Source: Candidatus Hydrogenedentota bacterium
GTDB lineage: Bacteria > Hydrogenedentota > Hydrogenedentia > Hydrogenedentales > CAITNO01
Length of the DNA stretch: 41,029 nucleotides
Direction of reading: 5' to 3'
NCBI GenBank assembly: GCA_012730045.1
Contig: JAAYBR010000016.1
Location: 1-41,029 of the forward strand
The notes under the pieces: generated by a model
Databases searched by the model: none
The model's input: only the letters and a program-made list of their open reading frames with translations
What the model was told of the DNA's origin: nothing
Program-made: the position numbers and the translations under genes
Shown here: positions 23,026 through 30,607 of the stretch, piece after piece
How the letters are laid out: the number at the start of each line of letters is the position of its first letter
Numbering within the stretch: the first letter of the stretch is position 1

Positions 23026-25965
23026 ATGGTCAAGACGGTAAGGGCGTTGGGAGCGGCGGGCCTGCTGGCCGCGGCATTGGCGGGAACTTTCATTTCGGGC
23101 GCCGCGGGCGCCGTGGAGGATGGTGCAATGGAGACAGCGCCCTGGAGCGCCTCGTGGATCTGGACGGCGGCGGACGCAACCCCCGCCTACAATGAGACCA
23201 TTGAGGCGCGGAAGTCGTTCGCCCTGCCCGAGCTGGCGTCCGCCTCGCTGCGGATCACGGCGGACACCACCTACCGCCTCTATGTCAACGGGCAGTGGGC
23301 GGGGGACGGCCCGGGACGGAGCTGGCCGAAGCATTACCAGTATGACGTGCTGGACGTGCTGCCGCTGCTGCGCGCCGGGGAGAATGAACTCCTGGTGGTC
23401 GCCAAGTTCTTCGGCATCGGCACCTTTCACCGGATTCCGCAGGAGCCGGGGCTGCTGGTGCAGCTGGACGCGCGGGCGAAGGACGGGTCGGCGGTGACCG
23501 TCGCGTCCGACGCCTCCTGGGAGGTGCGCCCCGCCGCCGGATGGACGCAGTACGCCCCGAAACAGTCGGTGCAGATGGGGCTCTATGAGATTTACGACGC
23601 GCGGCGCGCGGGCACGGGGGACTTCGTCCCCGCCACGGTGCGCCACGCCGCCACGGAGGGTCCGTGGAAGGACCTCCAGCCGCGGGACTGCCCGCCGCTC
23701 ACGCGCATCCCCGTGACGCCGTCGCTGCTGAAGTCCGGCGTGGTCGCCAAATTCGACGGCATGAGTTTCGTCTTCCCCACGGTGGTCTGGATTTATGACC
23801 AGCCGGTCCCGTCGAACAACCATGTGCAGGTCTCCGGCGCCTTCGCCACGGTGCTCGACCTGGCGGAGGCGGGAACGGTGCGCTTCGGCGCGGACGGCAA
23901 CGCGGTGCATGTGGACGGCAAGCGGGCCAAGGACGACACCTTCTCCCTGGAGAAGGGCCGCCATTTCGCGGTCGTGATCCTCTCCGAGGGCTTCGGCCAC
24001 TGGCGGCACGACACGGAGCTGGCGCTCTACCCCTCCGCGCCGCTCACCCTGCGCAACCCGCTGGACGACGACGCCGACGCCCCGTGGTGCTTCACGCCCT
24101 TCCCGGAGACAAAGCTCGTCATGAGCGACATGGAGTGGTCGCTCCTCGGGGACGAGAAGCGCGGCGAGATCGAGGCGCGCATTGACGGGGTGGTCAGGGA
24201 CCACCAGAAAAACAGCGCCACGGAGGAGGGCTGGAGGGCCCGCCTGGCCCCGGCGGCGCGCAAAGTCGCCGCAAACGAGACGACCGAAGCCGTCCACCGG
24301 CTCTTCCAGGAGCGGAAGCCCGTGGAGGGCGCCGCGCCGCGCCTCGAGGGGGCGGACGCCTACGCGGCGGGCTCCGGGCCCCTGACGGTTCCTCCCGCGG
24401 CGGAGGGCGACGTGGAGCTGGTTTTCGACCTCGGCGCGCAGAATGTCGGCTTTTTCGAGCTGGACCTGGAGGCGGAGGCGGGGCTGGAGGTGGACATCGC
24501 CGGGGTCGAGTACATCGCCCCGGACGGCCGCGTGCAGCACACGGAGCGCTACCGCAACAGCATGCGCCACGTCTGCGCCGGGGGCCGGAACGCCTTCACC
24601 AGCCTTTCACGCCGCGCGGGGCGCTTTCTGTTCGTCACGCTGCGGAAGCAGACCCGGCCCGCCGCGCTCTACGCTTTCCGGATGGTGGAGTCCACCTACC
24701 CCGTGCAGCCCGTCGAGGCCTTCACATGCAGCGACCCGCGCCTTGGGCAGATTTATGGCATCTCCGCGCTCACGCTGAAACTCTGCATGGAGGACACCTT
24801 CACCGACTGCCCGCTCTACGAGCAGACCCTCTGGGTGGGCGACGCGCGGAACGAGGCCCTCTTCGCCTTCACCACCTTCGGCGCCGAGGACCTCGCCCGC
24901 CGGTGCATCAAGCTGGCGGCCTACTCCCTGGACGACTACCCGATGGTCCAGTGCCAGGTGCCGTCCACCTGGGGCATCATCCTGCCCGCCTGGAGCTTCC
25001 AGTGGGTGCTCATGGTGTGGGACCACTATCTGGAGACGGGCGACCGCGACTTCCTCGCCTGGGCCTACCCCTACGTGGTGAAGAACCTGCGCGGCGCGGA
25101 CCAGTACAACGACGACCGCGGCCTTTTCAGCGCGCCGTTCTGGAACATGTTCGACTGGTCCGGCATTGACGACGGCCACCGGACCGTCACCCACAACGCC
25201 ATGTTCGCCGCGGGCGCGGCGGACGCGGCCGTCAAGTGCGCCCAGATTCTGGGCGACACGGAGCACCTGGAATGGCTGACGGCCTACCGCGACCGCCAGG
25301 CCGCCGGGGTCGAGGGGCTGTGGGACGCGGGGCGGGGCTGGTACGCCGACGCGGTGCGCGGCGACGGCACCCTCAGCCCGAAGACCTGCATGCACACGGG
25401 GTTCCTGAGCCTCCTGTTCGACCTCTGCCCGAAGGAGCGCCGCGGCGAAATTCTGGAAAAACTCCTCAACCCGCCCGAGGGCATGACGCCCATCGGCTCG
25501 CCCTTTGCCATGATGTACTTCCTCGACGCCCTGGAGAAGGAGGGGCGCGGCGAGGAGATCGTGAAGGCCATCTACCGCGACTACCAGCCCATGCTGGACG
25601 AGGGCGCCACGACGGTGTGGGAAACCTTCGCCCGGGGCACCACGGGCCGCGACGGCTTCCCCACGCGCAGCCACACCCACGCCTGGTCCTCCTCCCCCGT
25701 GCGCTTCCTGCCCCGCGTGGTGCTCGGCGTCACCCCCGAGGCCCCCGGCGGGACGGTCTTCCGCGTCAGCCCGCGCCTGTGCGGCCTGGAGTGGGCCAAG
25801 GGGGCCATTGCCACCCCGAAGGGGCCGGTGTCGGCGTCCTGGAGGCGCGAGGGAAGCCGGGTGGACATTTCCGCCGCCGGTCCCAAGGGTGTCATGCTGC
25901 ATTTCCGGCGCAACGAAAGCCTGGAGGGGCTGGATGTCTATCTGAACGGGGTTCCGCAGCGTTAA
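23026..25965 (+). CDS. secreted alpha-L-rhamnosidase (GH78-like)
   Basis: A 979-residue exported glycosidase predicted to release terminal L-rhamnose from polysaccharides or glycosides. A signal peptide (MVKTVRALGAAGLLAAALAG, then TFISGAAGA) leads. Beta-sandwich modules follow at ~40-560: SWIWTAADATPAYNETIEARKSF and TADTTYRLYVNGQWAGDGP are typical of the GH78 N-terminal domain. The catalytic alpha/alpha barrel occupies ~580-900 with DCPLYEQTLWVGDARNE, the GH78 counterpart of the DCPQRE..GWTGD motif, and later WETFARGTTGRDGF and SHTHAWSSSP. A C-terminal beta domain closes it. GAGG about eight bases before ATG 23026 supports the start. It is 18 bases upstream of a CoA-binding gene and about 2.3 kb from rhaA. 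Other six-hairpin activities are possible, but GH78 fits best. Confidence 0.85.
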   Translation: MVKTVRALGAAGLLAAALAGTFISGAAGAVEDGAMETAPWSASWIWTAADATPAYNETIEARKSFALPELASASLRITADTTYRLYVNGQWAGDGPGRSWPKHYQYDVLDVLPLLRAGENELLVVAKFFGIGTFHRIPQEPGLLVQLDARAKDGSAVTVASDASWEVRPAAGWTQYAPKQSVQMGLYEIYDARRAGTGDFVPATVRHAATEGPWKDLQPRDCPPLTRIPVTPSLLKSGVVAKFDGMSFVFPTVVWIYDQPVPSNNHVQVSGAFATVLDLAEAGTVRFGADGNAVHVDGKRAKDDTFSLEKGRHFAVVILSEGFGHWRHDTELALYPSAPLTLRNPLDDDADAPWCFTPFPETKLVMSDMEWSLLGDEKRGEIEARIDGVVRDHQKNSATEEGWRARLAPAARKVAANETTEAVHRLFQERKPVEGAAPRLEGADAYAAGSGPLTVPPAAEGDVELVFDLGAQNVGFFELDLEAEAGLEVDIAGVEYIAPDGRVQHTERYRNSMRHVCAGGRNAFTSLSRRAGRFLFVTLRKQTRPAALYAFRMVESTYPVQPVEAFTCSDPRLGQIYGISALTLKLCMEDTFTDCPLYEQTLWVGDARNEALFAFTTFGAEDLARRCIKLAAYSLDDYPMVQCQVPSTWGIILPAWSFQWVLMVWDHYLETGDRDFLAWAYPYVVKNLRGADQYNDDRGLFSAPFWNMFDWSGIDDGHRTVTHNAMFAAGAADAAVKCAQILGDTEHLEWLTAYRDRQAAGVEGLWDAGRGWYADAVRGDGTLSPKTCMHTGFLSLLFDLCPKERRGEILEKLLNPPEGMTPIGSPFAMMYFLDALEKEGRGEEIVKAIYRDYQPMLDEGATTVWETFARGTTGRDGFPTRSHTHAWSSSPVRFLPRVVLGVTPEAPGGTVFRVSPRLCGLEWAKGAIATPKGPVSASWRREGSRVDISAAGPKGVMLHFRRNESLEGLDVYLNGVPQR

Positions 25966-25983
25966 CCCCACGGAGACCTGAAC

Positions 25984-26361
25984 ATGCCCTCGATAGCCAT
26001 TGTCGGCGCCTCGACGGACCGCAGGAAATACGGAAACAAGGCCGTGCGCGCCTTCAAGCAGGGCGGCTGGACCGTGTACCCCGTGAATCCCGGGGCGGCG
26101 GAGGTGGAGGGACTTCCCGCGTTCCGGTCCGTGGCGGAGATTCCGGGCCCCGTGGACCGGGTGTCCATGTATGTGCCCGCCCCAACCGGCCTGGCCATGC
26201 TCCCGGACATCGCGGCAAAGGGGCCGGCGGAGTTCTTTCTAAACCCCGGGTCGGAAAGCCCCGAACTGGTGGCGGCGGCCCGCGCCCTGGGCTTGAATCC
26301 GCTGCTGGCGTGCAGTATTGTCAATATCGGCCTGCGTCCGGAGCAGTTTCCCGACGCATAG
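25984..26361 (+). CDS. CoA-binding domain protein (YccU-like)
   Basis: A small 125-residue single-domain protein of the CoA_binding_2 type, a Rossmann-like fold related to succinyl-CoA synthetase alpha. It begins IAIVGASTDRRKYGNKAV, where the GAS..R.K.G pattern is the nucleotide/CoA-binding loop, and contains VYPVNPGAAEVEGLPAF and FFLNPGSESPEL, all typical. The C-terminal part (CSIVNIG) is slightly unusual. No catalytic role is known for most members. GGAG stands about nine bases before ATG 25984. Only 18 bases separate it from the rhamnosidase gene, so the two may share a transcript, though a functional link is not obvious. Confidence 0.85.
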   Translation: MPSIAIVGASTDRRKYGNKAVRAFKQGGWTVYPVNPGAAEVEGLPAFRSVAEIPGPVDRVSMYVPAPTGLAMLPDIAAKGPAEFFLNPGSESPELVAAARALGLNPLLACSIVNIGLRPEQFPDA

Positions 26362-26400
26362 GCCGGGCATAGGCGTGCCGGGTAAATTGTTGCCACAGAC

Positions 26401-26439
26401 AAGGAGGTGACGCGCATGAAGTTGCCGCGGAACGGTTGA
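26401..26439 (+). other. perfect Shine-Dalgarno with a seven-codon mini-ORF
   Basis: AAGGAGGTGA at 26401-26410 is fully complementary to the 3' end of 16S rRNA. Six bases later an ATG (26416) opens a seven-codon frame, MKLPRNG, ending at TGA 26437-26439, whose stop lies inside the -35 box of the hpf promoter. It may be a leader peptide for read-through transcription from upstream, or the remains of a lost gene start. Confidence 0.25.
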
Positions 26440-26465
26440 CTGGTCCAGGCAGAAAATGATAGTAT
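26436..26465 (+). promoter_or_regulatory. promoter of the hpf-hprK-GH57-pts operon
   Basis: TTGACT at 26436-26441 and TAGTAT at 26460-26465 are 18 bases apart. TGA directly before the -10 makes it an extended -10. The start point would be near 26472 with a leader of about 47 bases before the hpf ATG. No other promoter of comparable quality was seen before lysC ends at 36594. Confidence 0.6.
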
Positions 26466-26518
26466 CCCCCCCCTGTATCTCCTAGAAAACACTGGCTTTG
26501 CCACGGAGTAAACCCGCC

Positions 26519-27082
26519 ATGAACGTGAAGATCACTGGTCGCCACATGGAGTTGTCGGACGCCCTCAAGTCGTACATAGAGACCGGCCTCCGGAAGGTGA
26601 AGGCCCATTTCGACCGGGTGATAGACGTGGACGTGGTCCTGGATGTGGAGAAGCACCGGCACACCGCCGAATTCAACCTGTACGCGAACGGCGTCCGCAT
26701 CAACTGCCGCGAGACCTCCCCCGACATGTACGCGTCCGTGGACGCGGCCCTGGACAAGCTGGAGCGGCAGACCCGCAAATTCAAGGACCGGATCAACCAG
26801 CACAAGCCCCGCTCGGCCAAGGAGACGCGCATCCTCCAGCAGTCGGTCATTTCGCTGGACTCGGGCAACGGCAACGGCGGCCGCGACGCCACCGGGCCCG
26901 ACCACCACGTCGTCCACCGCGAGAAGATCATGCCGAAGCCCATGTCGGTGGACGAGGCCATCATGCAGCTGGAGCTGGTGGAGGAGCCGTTCCTCCTCTT
27001 CATGAACGCGGACACGTTCCAGCTCAACGTGATCTACTCCCGGGGCGAGATGCAGTACGGCCTGATTGAGCCGGAATCCTGA
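26519..27082 (+). CDS. hpf: long-form ribosome hibernation promoting factor
   Basis: Binds the 30S decoding region in starved cells and, in the long form, pairs 70S ribosomes into inactive 100S dimers. The 187-residue product has the N-terminal HPF/YfiA domain (~1-105: MNVKITGRHMELSDALKSYI, then DVVLDVEKHRHTAEFNL and YASVDAALDKLERQTRKFKDR), a Gly/Asn linker (~118-132) and the C-terminal dimerisation domain (~137-187: REKIMPKPMSVDEAIMQLEL, then FLLFMNADTFQLNVIYSR). Both domains mark the long form. ATG 26519 with GGAG ten bases upstream is preferred to an in-frame TTG at 26498. It is the first gene of the run and lies 26 bases from hprK; HPF near PTS-regulator genes is a familiar arrangement in proteobacterial rpoN operons, but rpoN is absent here. 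Confidence 0.95.
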   Translation: MNVKITGRHMELSDALKSYIETGLRKVKAHFDRVIDVDVVLDVEKHRHTAEFNLYANGVRINCRETSPDMYASVDAALDKLERQTRKFKDRINQHKPRSAKETRILQQSVISLDSGNGNGGRDATGPDHHVVHREKIMPKPMSVDEAIMQLELVEEPFLLFMNADTFQLNVIYSRGEMQYGLIEPES

Positions 27083-27108
27083 GCCCGGCCCCGCCAGGAG
27101 GCCCTCCC

Positions 27109-28068
27109 ATGAACCTCAAGGCGCTTCCCATCAAGCGCAGGCAGAGCGTCCCTGTCGTTGACGTGTTCAACGGCATGGAGCGGGACATGGAATTCGAGCT
27201 GCTTGCGGGGTTCCAGGGCATGAACCGCCCGGTGTTTTCCTGGGACATCAACCGCCCCGGACTGGCCCTGAGCGGCTACCTCGACTATTTCGCGAACGAC
27301 CGGATGCAGGTGCTGGGGAACACGGAAATCCATTTCATGGAGCGCATGCGGCCCGCCGAGCTCGCCGCGCGCCTCCAGAGCATGTTCTCCTTTGAAATCC
27401 CCGCGTTTGTCCTTTCGCGCGGGCTCACCCCCCAGCCGATCCTCATGGACTACTGCAACCGCAGCGGCATCCCCGTGCTGCGGACGCAGCTGAGCACCGA
27501 CGAGGTCATCAGCCGCATCATCCTCTTCCTGACCCAGGAATTCGCCCCCGAAATCACCCTGCACGGCACCGTCGTGGACGTCTACGGCGTCGGCTGCCTC
27601 ATCGTGGGGACGCCCGGGGTGGGCAAGAGCGAGTCGGCCCTGGAACTCGTGGAGCGCGGCCACCGCCTTGTCGCGGACGACCGGGTGGACCTGAAGCGCC
27701 GGCGGTCGGACTACCTCTACGCGAAGACCAACCCGATGCTCCGCCACCACATGGAGATACGCGGGCTGGGGTTCATTGACATCCGGTCCATCTACGGCGT
27801 GGGCCAGGTGCGCAACTTCAAGCGCGTGAGCATGATCGTCCAGCTGGAGGAGTGGGACCCCGACGCAATCTATGACCGCACCGGCCTCGAGGACGAGTAC
27901 GAGGACATCATGGGCGTGAAGCTGCCGCTGGTCCGCATCCCCGTGCGGCCGGGCCGCAACATCGCCATCATCATCGAGGTGGCGGCCCTGAACCAGCGCC
28001 TCAAGGAGATGGGCGTGCACATGGCCCGCGACCTGGACGAGGAAATCCAGCGCAACAACCGCAGATAA
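27109..28068 (+). CDS. hprK: HPr kinase/phosphorylase
   Basis: Phosphorylates HPr on its regulatory serine using ATP or PPi and removes that phosphate, thus reporting metabolic state. The 319-residue product has family length. The N-terminal domain (~1-130) precedes a P-loop kinase domain with LHGTVVDVYGVGCLIVG (His152), Walker A GTPGVGKSE (167-175), RLVADDRVDL (186-195) and the family signature MEIRGLGFIDI. All catalytic elements are present, so both activities are plausible. A perfect AGGAGG seven bases before ATG 27109 sets the start. The HPr encoded downstream keeps the Ser target (Ser48), so substrate and enzyme are co-encoded. In Firmicutes HprK drives catabolite repression through CcpA; no CcpA is visible here, so its output is unknown. 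Confidence 0.96.
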   Translation: MNLKALPIKRRQSVPVVDVFNGMERDMEFELLAGFQGMNRPVFSWDINRPGLALSGYLDYFANDRMQVLGNTEIHFMERMRPAELAARLQSMFSFEIPAFVLSRGLTPQPILMDYCNRSGIPVLRTQLSTDEVISRIILFLTQEFAPEITLHGTVVDVYGVGCLIVGTPGVGKSESALELVERGHRLVADDRVDLKRRRSDYLYAKTNPMLRHHMEIRGLGFIDIRSIYGVGQVRNFKRVSMIVQLEEWDPDAIYDRTGLEDEYEDIMGVKLPLVRIPVRPGRNIAIIIEVAALNQRLKEMGVHMARDLDEEIQRNNRR

Positions 28069-28124
28069 GCCCCCCCGGCGGCGGCCCGCGACTCCGGGCC
28101 GGAGCCCCCGGCACGGAGTTTTGG

Positions 28125-30266
28125 ATGAACAAGGTCAGCCTCATATTCGGATGCCACGCCCACCAGCCGGTGGGCAACTTCGACTTCGTCTTCGCCGAGG
28201 CCTTCGAGAAGTCCTACCTCCCCTTCGTGGAGGTGCTGGAGCGTTTCCCCGCCGTCAGGGCCGTCCTCCATTTCACGGGCCCCCTCTTCGACTGGTTCGA
28301 GGAGCACCAGCCCGCCTTCCTGGACCGGCTCGGGGTCCTGGTCAAAGACGGACAGGTGGAAATCATGGGCGGCGCCTACTACGAGCCCCTCCTGTGCGCC
28401 ATCCCCGCGCGGGACGCCGCCGCCCAGATCCGGCGGATGCGCGACTACTGCGCCGCCCGCTTCGGGAGCGCGCCCCGGGGCATGTGGCTCGCCGAGCGCG
28501 TCTGGGAACCCCAGATGGCCTCCATCATGGCGCGCGCCGGGGTGGAGTACACCGCCCTCGACGACACCCATTTTCTCTGCTCCGGCCTGACCCCGGACGA
28601 CCTCTTCGGCTACCACATGACCGAGGATGAGGGGCTCACGGTCCGCGTCTTCCCCATCCAGGAGCGGCTCCGCTACCTGGTCCCCTTCCACAGCGTGGAG
28701 GAGACCATGGAATACCTCCGGGGCCTGTCGCGCCGCGGCGGCGAACTCTGCGCCGTGCTCCACGACGACTACGAGAAGTTCGGCGTGTGGCCCGGCACCC
28801 ACGGCAGCGTCTACACCGAGGGCTGGCTCGAGCGCTTCTTCCAGGCCCTCACGGACAACGCGGACTGGCTGGAGACCACCACCTACGCCGACTACCTGGA
28901 CCGCCACCCCGCCCGGGGCCGCGTCTACCTGACCTGCGCCTCCTACGACGAGATGATGGGGTGGGCCCTCCCCCCGGAGCGGCAGCGCACCCTCGCCCGC
29001 GTGCGAGGCAAACTGAAGGACTACCCCGCCCTCGCCAGGGACGCGGCCCTTTTCCTCCGCGGCGGGTTCTGGCGGGGCTTCCTCGCCCGCTACCCCGAGG
29101 CGAACAACCTTCAGAAGCGCATGCTCCGCGTGAGCAACCGCCTGGAGCGGGTCCGCGCCGCGCACCCCGGAGACGCCCGCCTGGGCGAGGCGGAACGCCT
29201 GCTGCACCAGGGCCAGTGCAACTGCGCCTACTGGCACGGCGTCTTCGGCGGGCTCTATCTCAACCACCTGCGGACGGCGCTCTATCAGCGCCTCATCGCC
29301 GCCGACGTCGTGCTGGACGCGGTGGAGGCGCTCCCCCCGGCCGGGGTCCGCGGGGAGCGCGGGGATTTCGACGGCGACGGCAACGATGAGGCCGTGCTGG
29401 AGAACGGCAGCGCCGCCCTCTTCTTCAGCCCGACAGACGGCGGCACCCTCTTTGAGGCGGACTACAAGCCGAAGCCGTTCAATTTCCTCAACACCCTGTC
29501 CCGGCGCGACGAACCCTACCACGACCTCCTGCGCGAGGGGGCGGCCCTCGTGGGCGGGGAGGACCAGGGCGACCTCAGCATCCACGAAATGGCGAAGGCC
29601 AAGGAGACGGACCTCAACCGTTTTCTGGTCTACGACGCGCACCGGCGCGTCTCGCTCCGCGACCGGTTTCTGGACCCCTCCGCCTCCGCGGACACCCTGT
29701 GGGCGGGCACGGCCCGGGAATACGGCGATTTCGCCGCGGGACGCTACGAGCTGGAGATGGGGGACGGAGAAGTGACGCTCACGCGGCGCGGAAAGGTGTC
29801 GGTGCCCGGGGGCGACCCCCTCCCCTTTACAGTGCGCAAGCGGGTCACCCTGGCGCCGGATGCATCGCGCGCCGGGATTCGGTATGATATTGAGGCCGGG
29901 GGTGCCTGGCCGGAGTCTTTGCTGTTTGGCGTGGAGTTCGCCGCCAACCTGCTCACCGGCTCAGCCGGCGACCGGTACTACCTGTCGGAGGACCGGGATC
30001 TCGGCGGCCCCCTGCTGGGAACCCGCGGGTGCGAAGAGGCCCTGGCGCACATCGCCGTGGCGGACGACTGGCAGCGCCTCCGGTGCGCGTGGCGCTTCGC
30101 AGCGCCCGCCCGGGTGTTCCGGTTCCCCCTGGACACGGTCAGCCAGTCGGAGGGGGGGCAGGAACGCGTGCACCAAGGGTGCGTGATGGTTCCCTGCTGG
30201 CCCCTGGTCCCCGGGGCCGGCGGGCGGTTTTCTTTGGAGATTCAGATGGCCTTTTACGAGGAATAG
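28125..30266 (+). CDS. GH57 alpha-amylase / 4-alpha-glucanotransferase-like enzyme
   Basis: A 713-residue enzyme of glycoside hydrolase family 57 acting on alpha-1,4-glucans. It has no signal peptide, so it is probably cytoplasmic and works on glycogen or imported maltodextrins. The catalytic barrel (~1-300) shows HAHQPVGN (11-18), GGAYYEP (~82-88), nucleophile Glu124 in WLAERVWEP and acid Asp214 in LHDDYEKFG. Numbering agrees closely with the Thermococcus litoralis 4-alpha-glucanotransferase (Glu123, Asp214). A helical middle part with FGGLYLNHLRTALY and a C-terminal beta-sandwich (~405-713, starting near GDFDGDGNDEAVLENG) match the DUF1925/DUF1926 layout of that enzyme. It is 56 bases after hprK and 42 before ptsH. 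Hydrolase versus transferase activity cannot be settled from sequence. Confidence 0.92.
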   Translation: MNKVSLIFGCHAHQPVGNFDFVFAEAFEKSYLPFVEVLERFPAVRAVLHFTGPLFDWFEEHQPAFLDRLGVLVKDGQVEIMGGAYYEPLLCAIPARDAAAQIRRMRDYCAARFGSAPRGMWLAERVWEPQMASIMARAGVEYTALDDTHFLCSGLTPDDLFGYHMTEDEGLTVRVFPIQERLRYLVPFHSVEETMEYLRGLSRRGGELCAVLHDDYEKFGVWPGTHGSVYTEGWLERFFQALTDNADWLETTTYADYLDRHPARGRVYLTCASYDEMMGWALPPERQRTLARVRGKLKDYPALARDAALFLRGGFWRGFLARYPEANNLQKRMLRVSNRLERVRAAHPGDARLGEAERLLHQGQCNCAYWHGVFGGLYLNHLRTALYQRLIAADVVLDAVEALPPAGVRGERGDFDGDGNDEAVLENGSAALFFSPTDGGTLFEADYKPKPFNFLNTLSRRDEPYHDLLREGAALVGGEDQGDLSIHEMAKAKETDLNRFLVYDAHRRVSLRDRFLDPSASADTLWAGTAREYGDFAAGRYELEMGDGEVTLTRRGKVSVPGGDPLPFTVRKRVTLAPDASRAGIRYDIEAGGAWPESLLFGVEFAANLLTGSAGDRYYLSEDRDLGGPLLGTRGCEEALAHIAVADDWQRLRCAWRFAAPARVFRFPLDTVSQSEGGQERVHQGCVMVPCWPLVPGAGGRFSLEIQMAFYEE

Positions 30267-30308
30267 CGGAAGTCACAGCAACGGCAAGGCCGGCGGAGAG
30301 CGGAGTAC

Positions 30309-30605
30309 ATGTCGGAAATTAGCGCCGAAGTCATGGTGGTGAATCCCCTGGGCATCCACGCGCGCCCCGCGGCCGCGCTCGTTCAGGCCGCGCTCAAATT
30401 CCAGAGCGAGGTCTACATCCACTTCCGGGGGGACACGGTGAACGCCAAGAGCATCATGGGCCTGCTCACGCTGGGGGCCGCGCAGGGAAGCCGGCTCCGC
30501 GTGATCTGCAGCGGCCCCGACGCCGAGGAGGCCCTCGCTGCGGTGCGCCAAATCTTTGCCACGGGCTTCGGCGAGATCAAGACGGACGCCCAGGTCAGGG
30601 AGTAG
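30309..30605 (+). CDS. ptsH: phosphocarrier protein HPr
   Basis: Small phosphocarrier of 98 residues that takes phosphate from Enzyme I on a histidine. The active-site motif LGIHARPAA gives His17 (His15 in E. coli numbering). The regulatory site [14 protein letters not shown] gives Ser48, the HPr kinase target (Ser46). Having both means it can work both in the PEP relay and as an HprK-controlled signal. It is flanked by the GH57 gene (42 bases) and ptsI (2 bases). No EIIA, EIIB or EIIC gene is in the window, so its downstream acceptors are not known; a regulatory role is likely. Confidence 0.97.
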   Translation: MSEISAEVMVVNPLGIHARPAAALVQAALKFQSEVYIHFRGDTVNAKSIMGLLTLGAAQGSRLRVICSGPDAEEALAAVRQIFATGFGEIKTDAQVRE

Positions 30606-30607
30606 GC

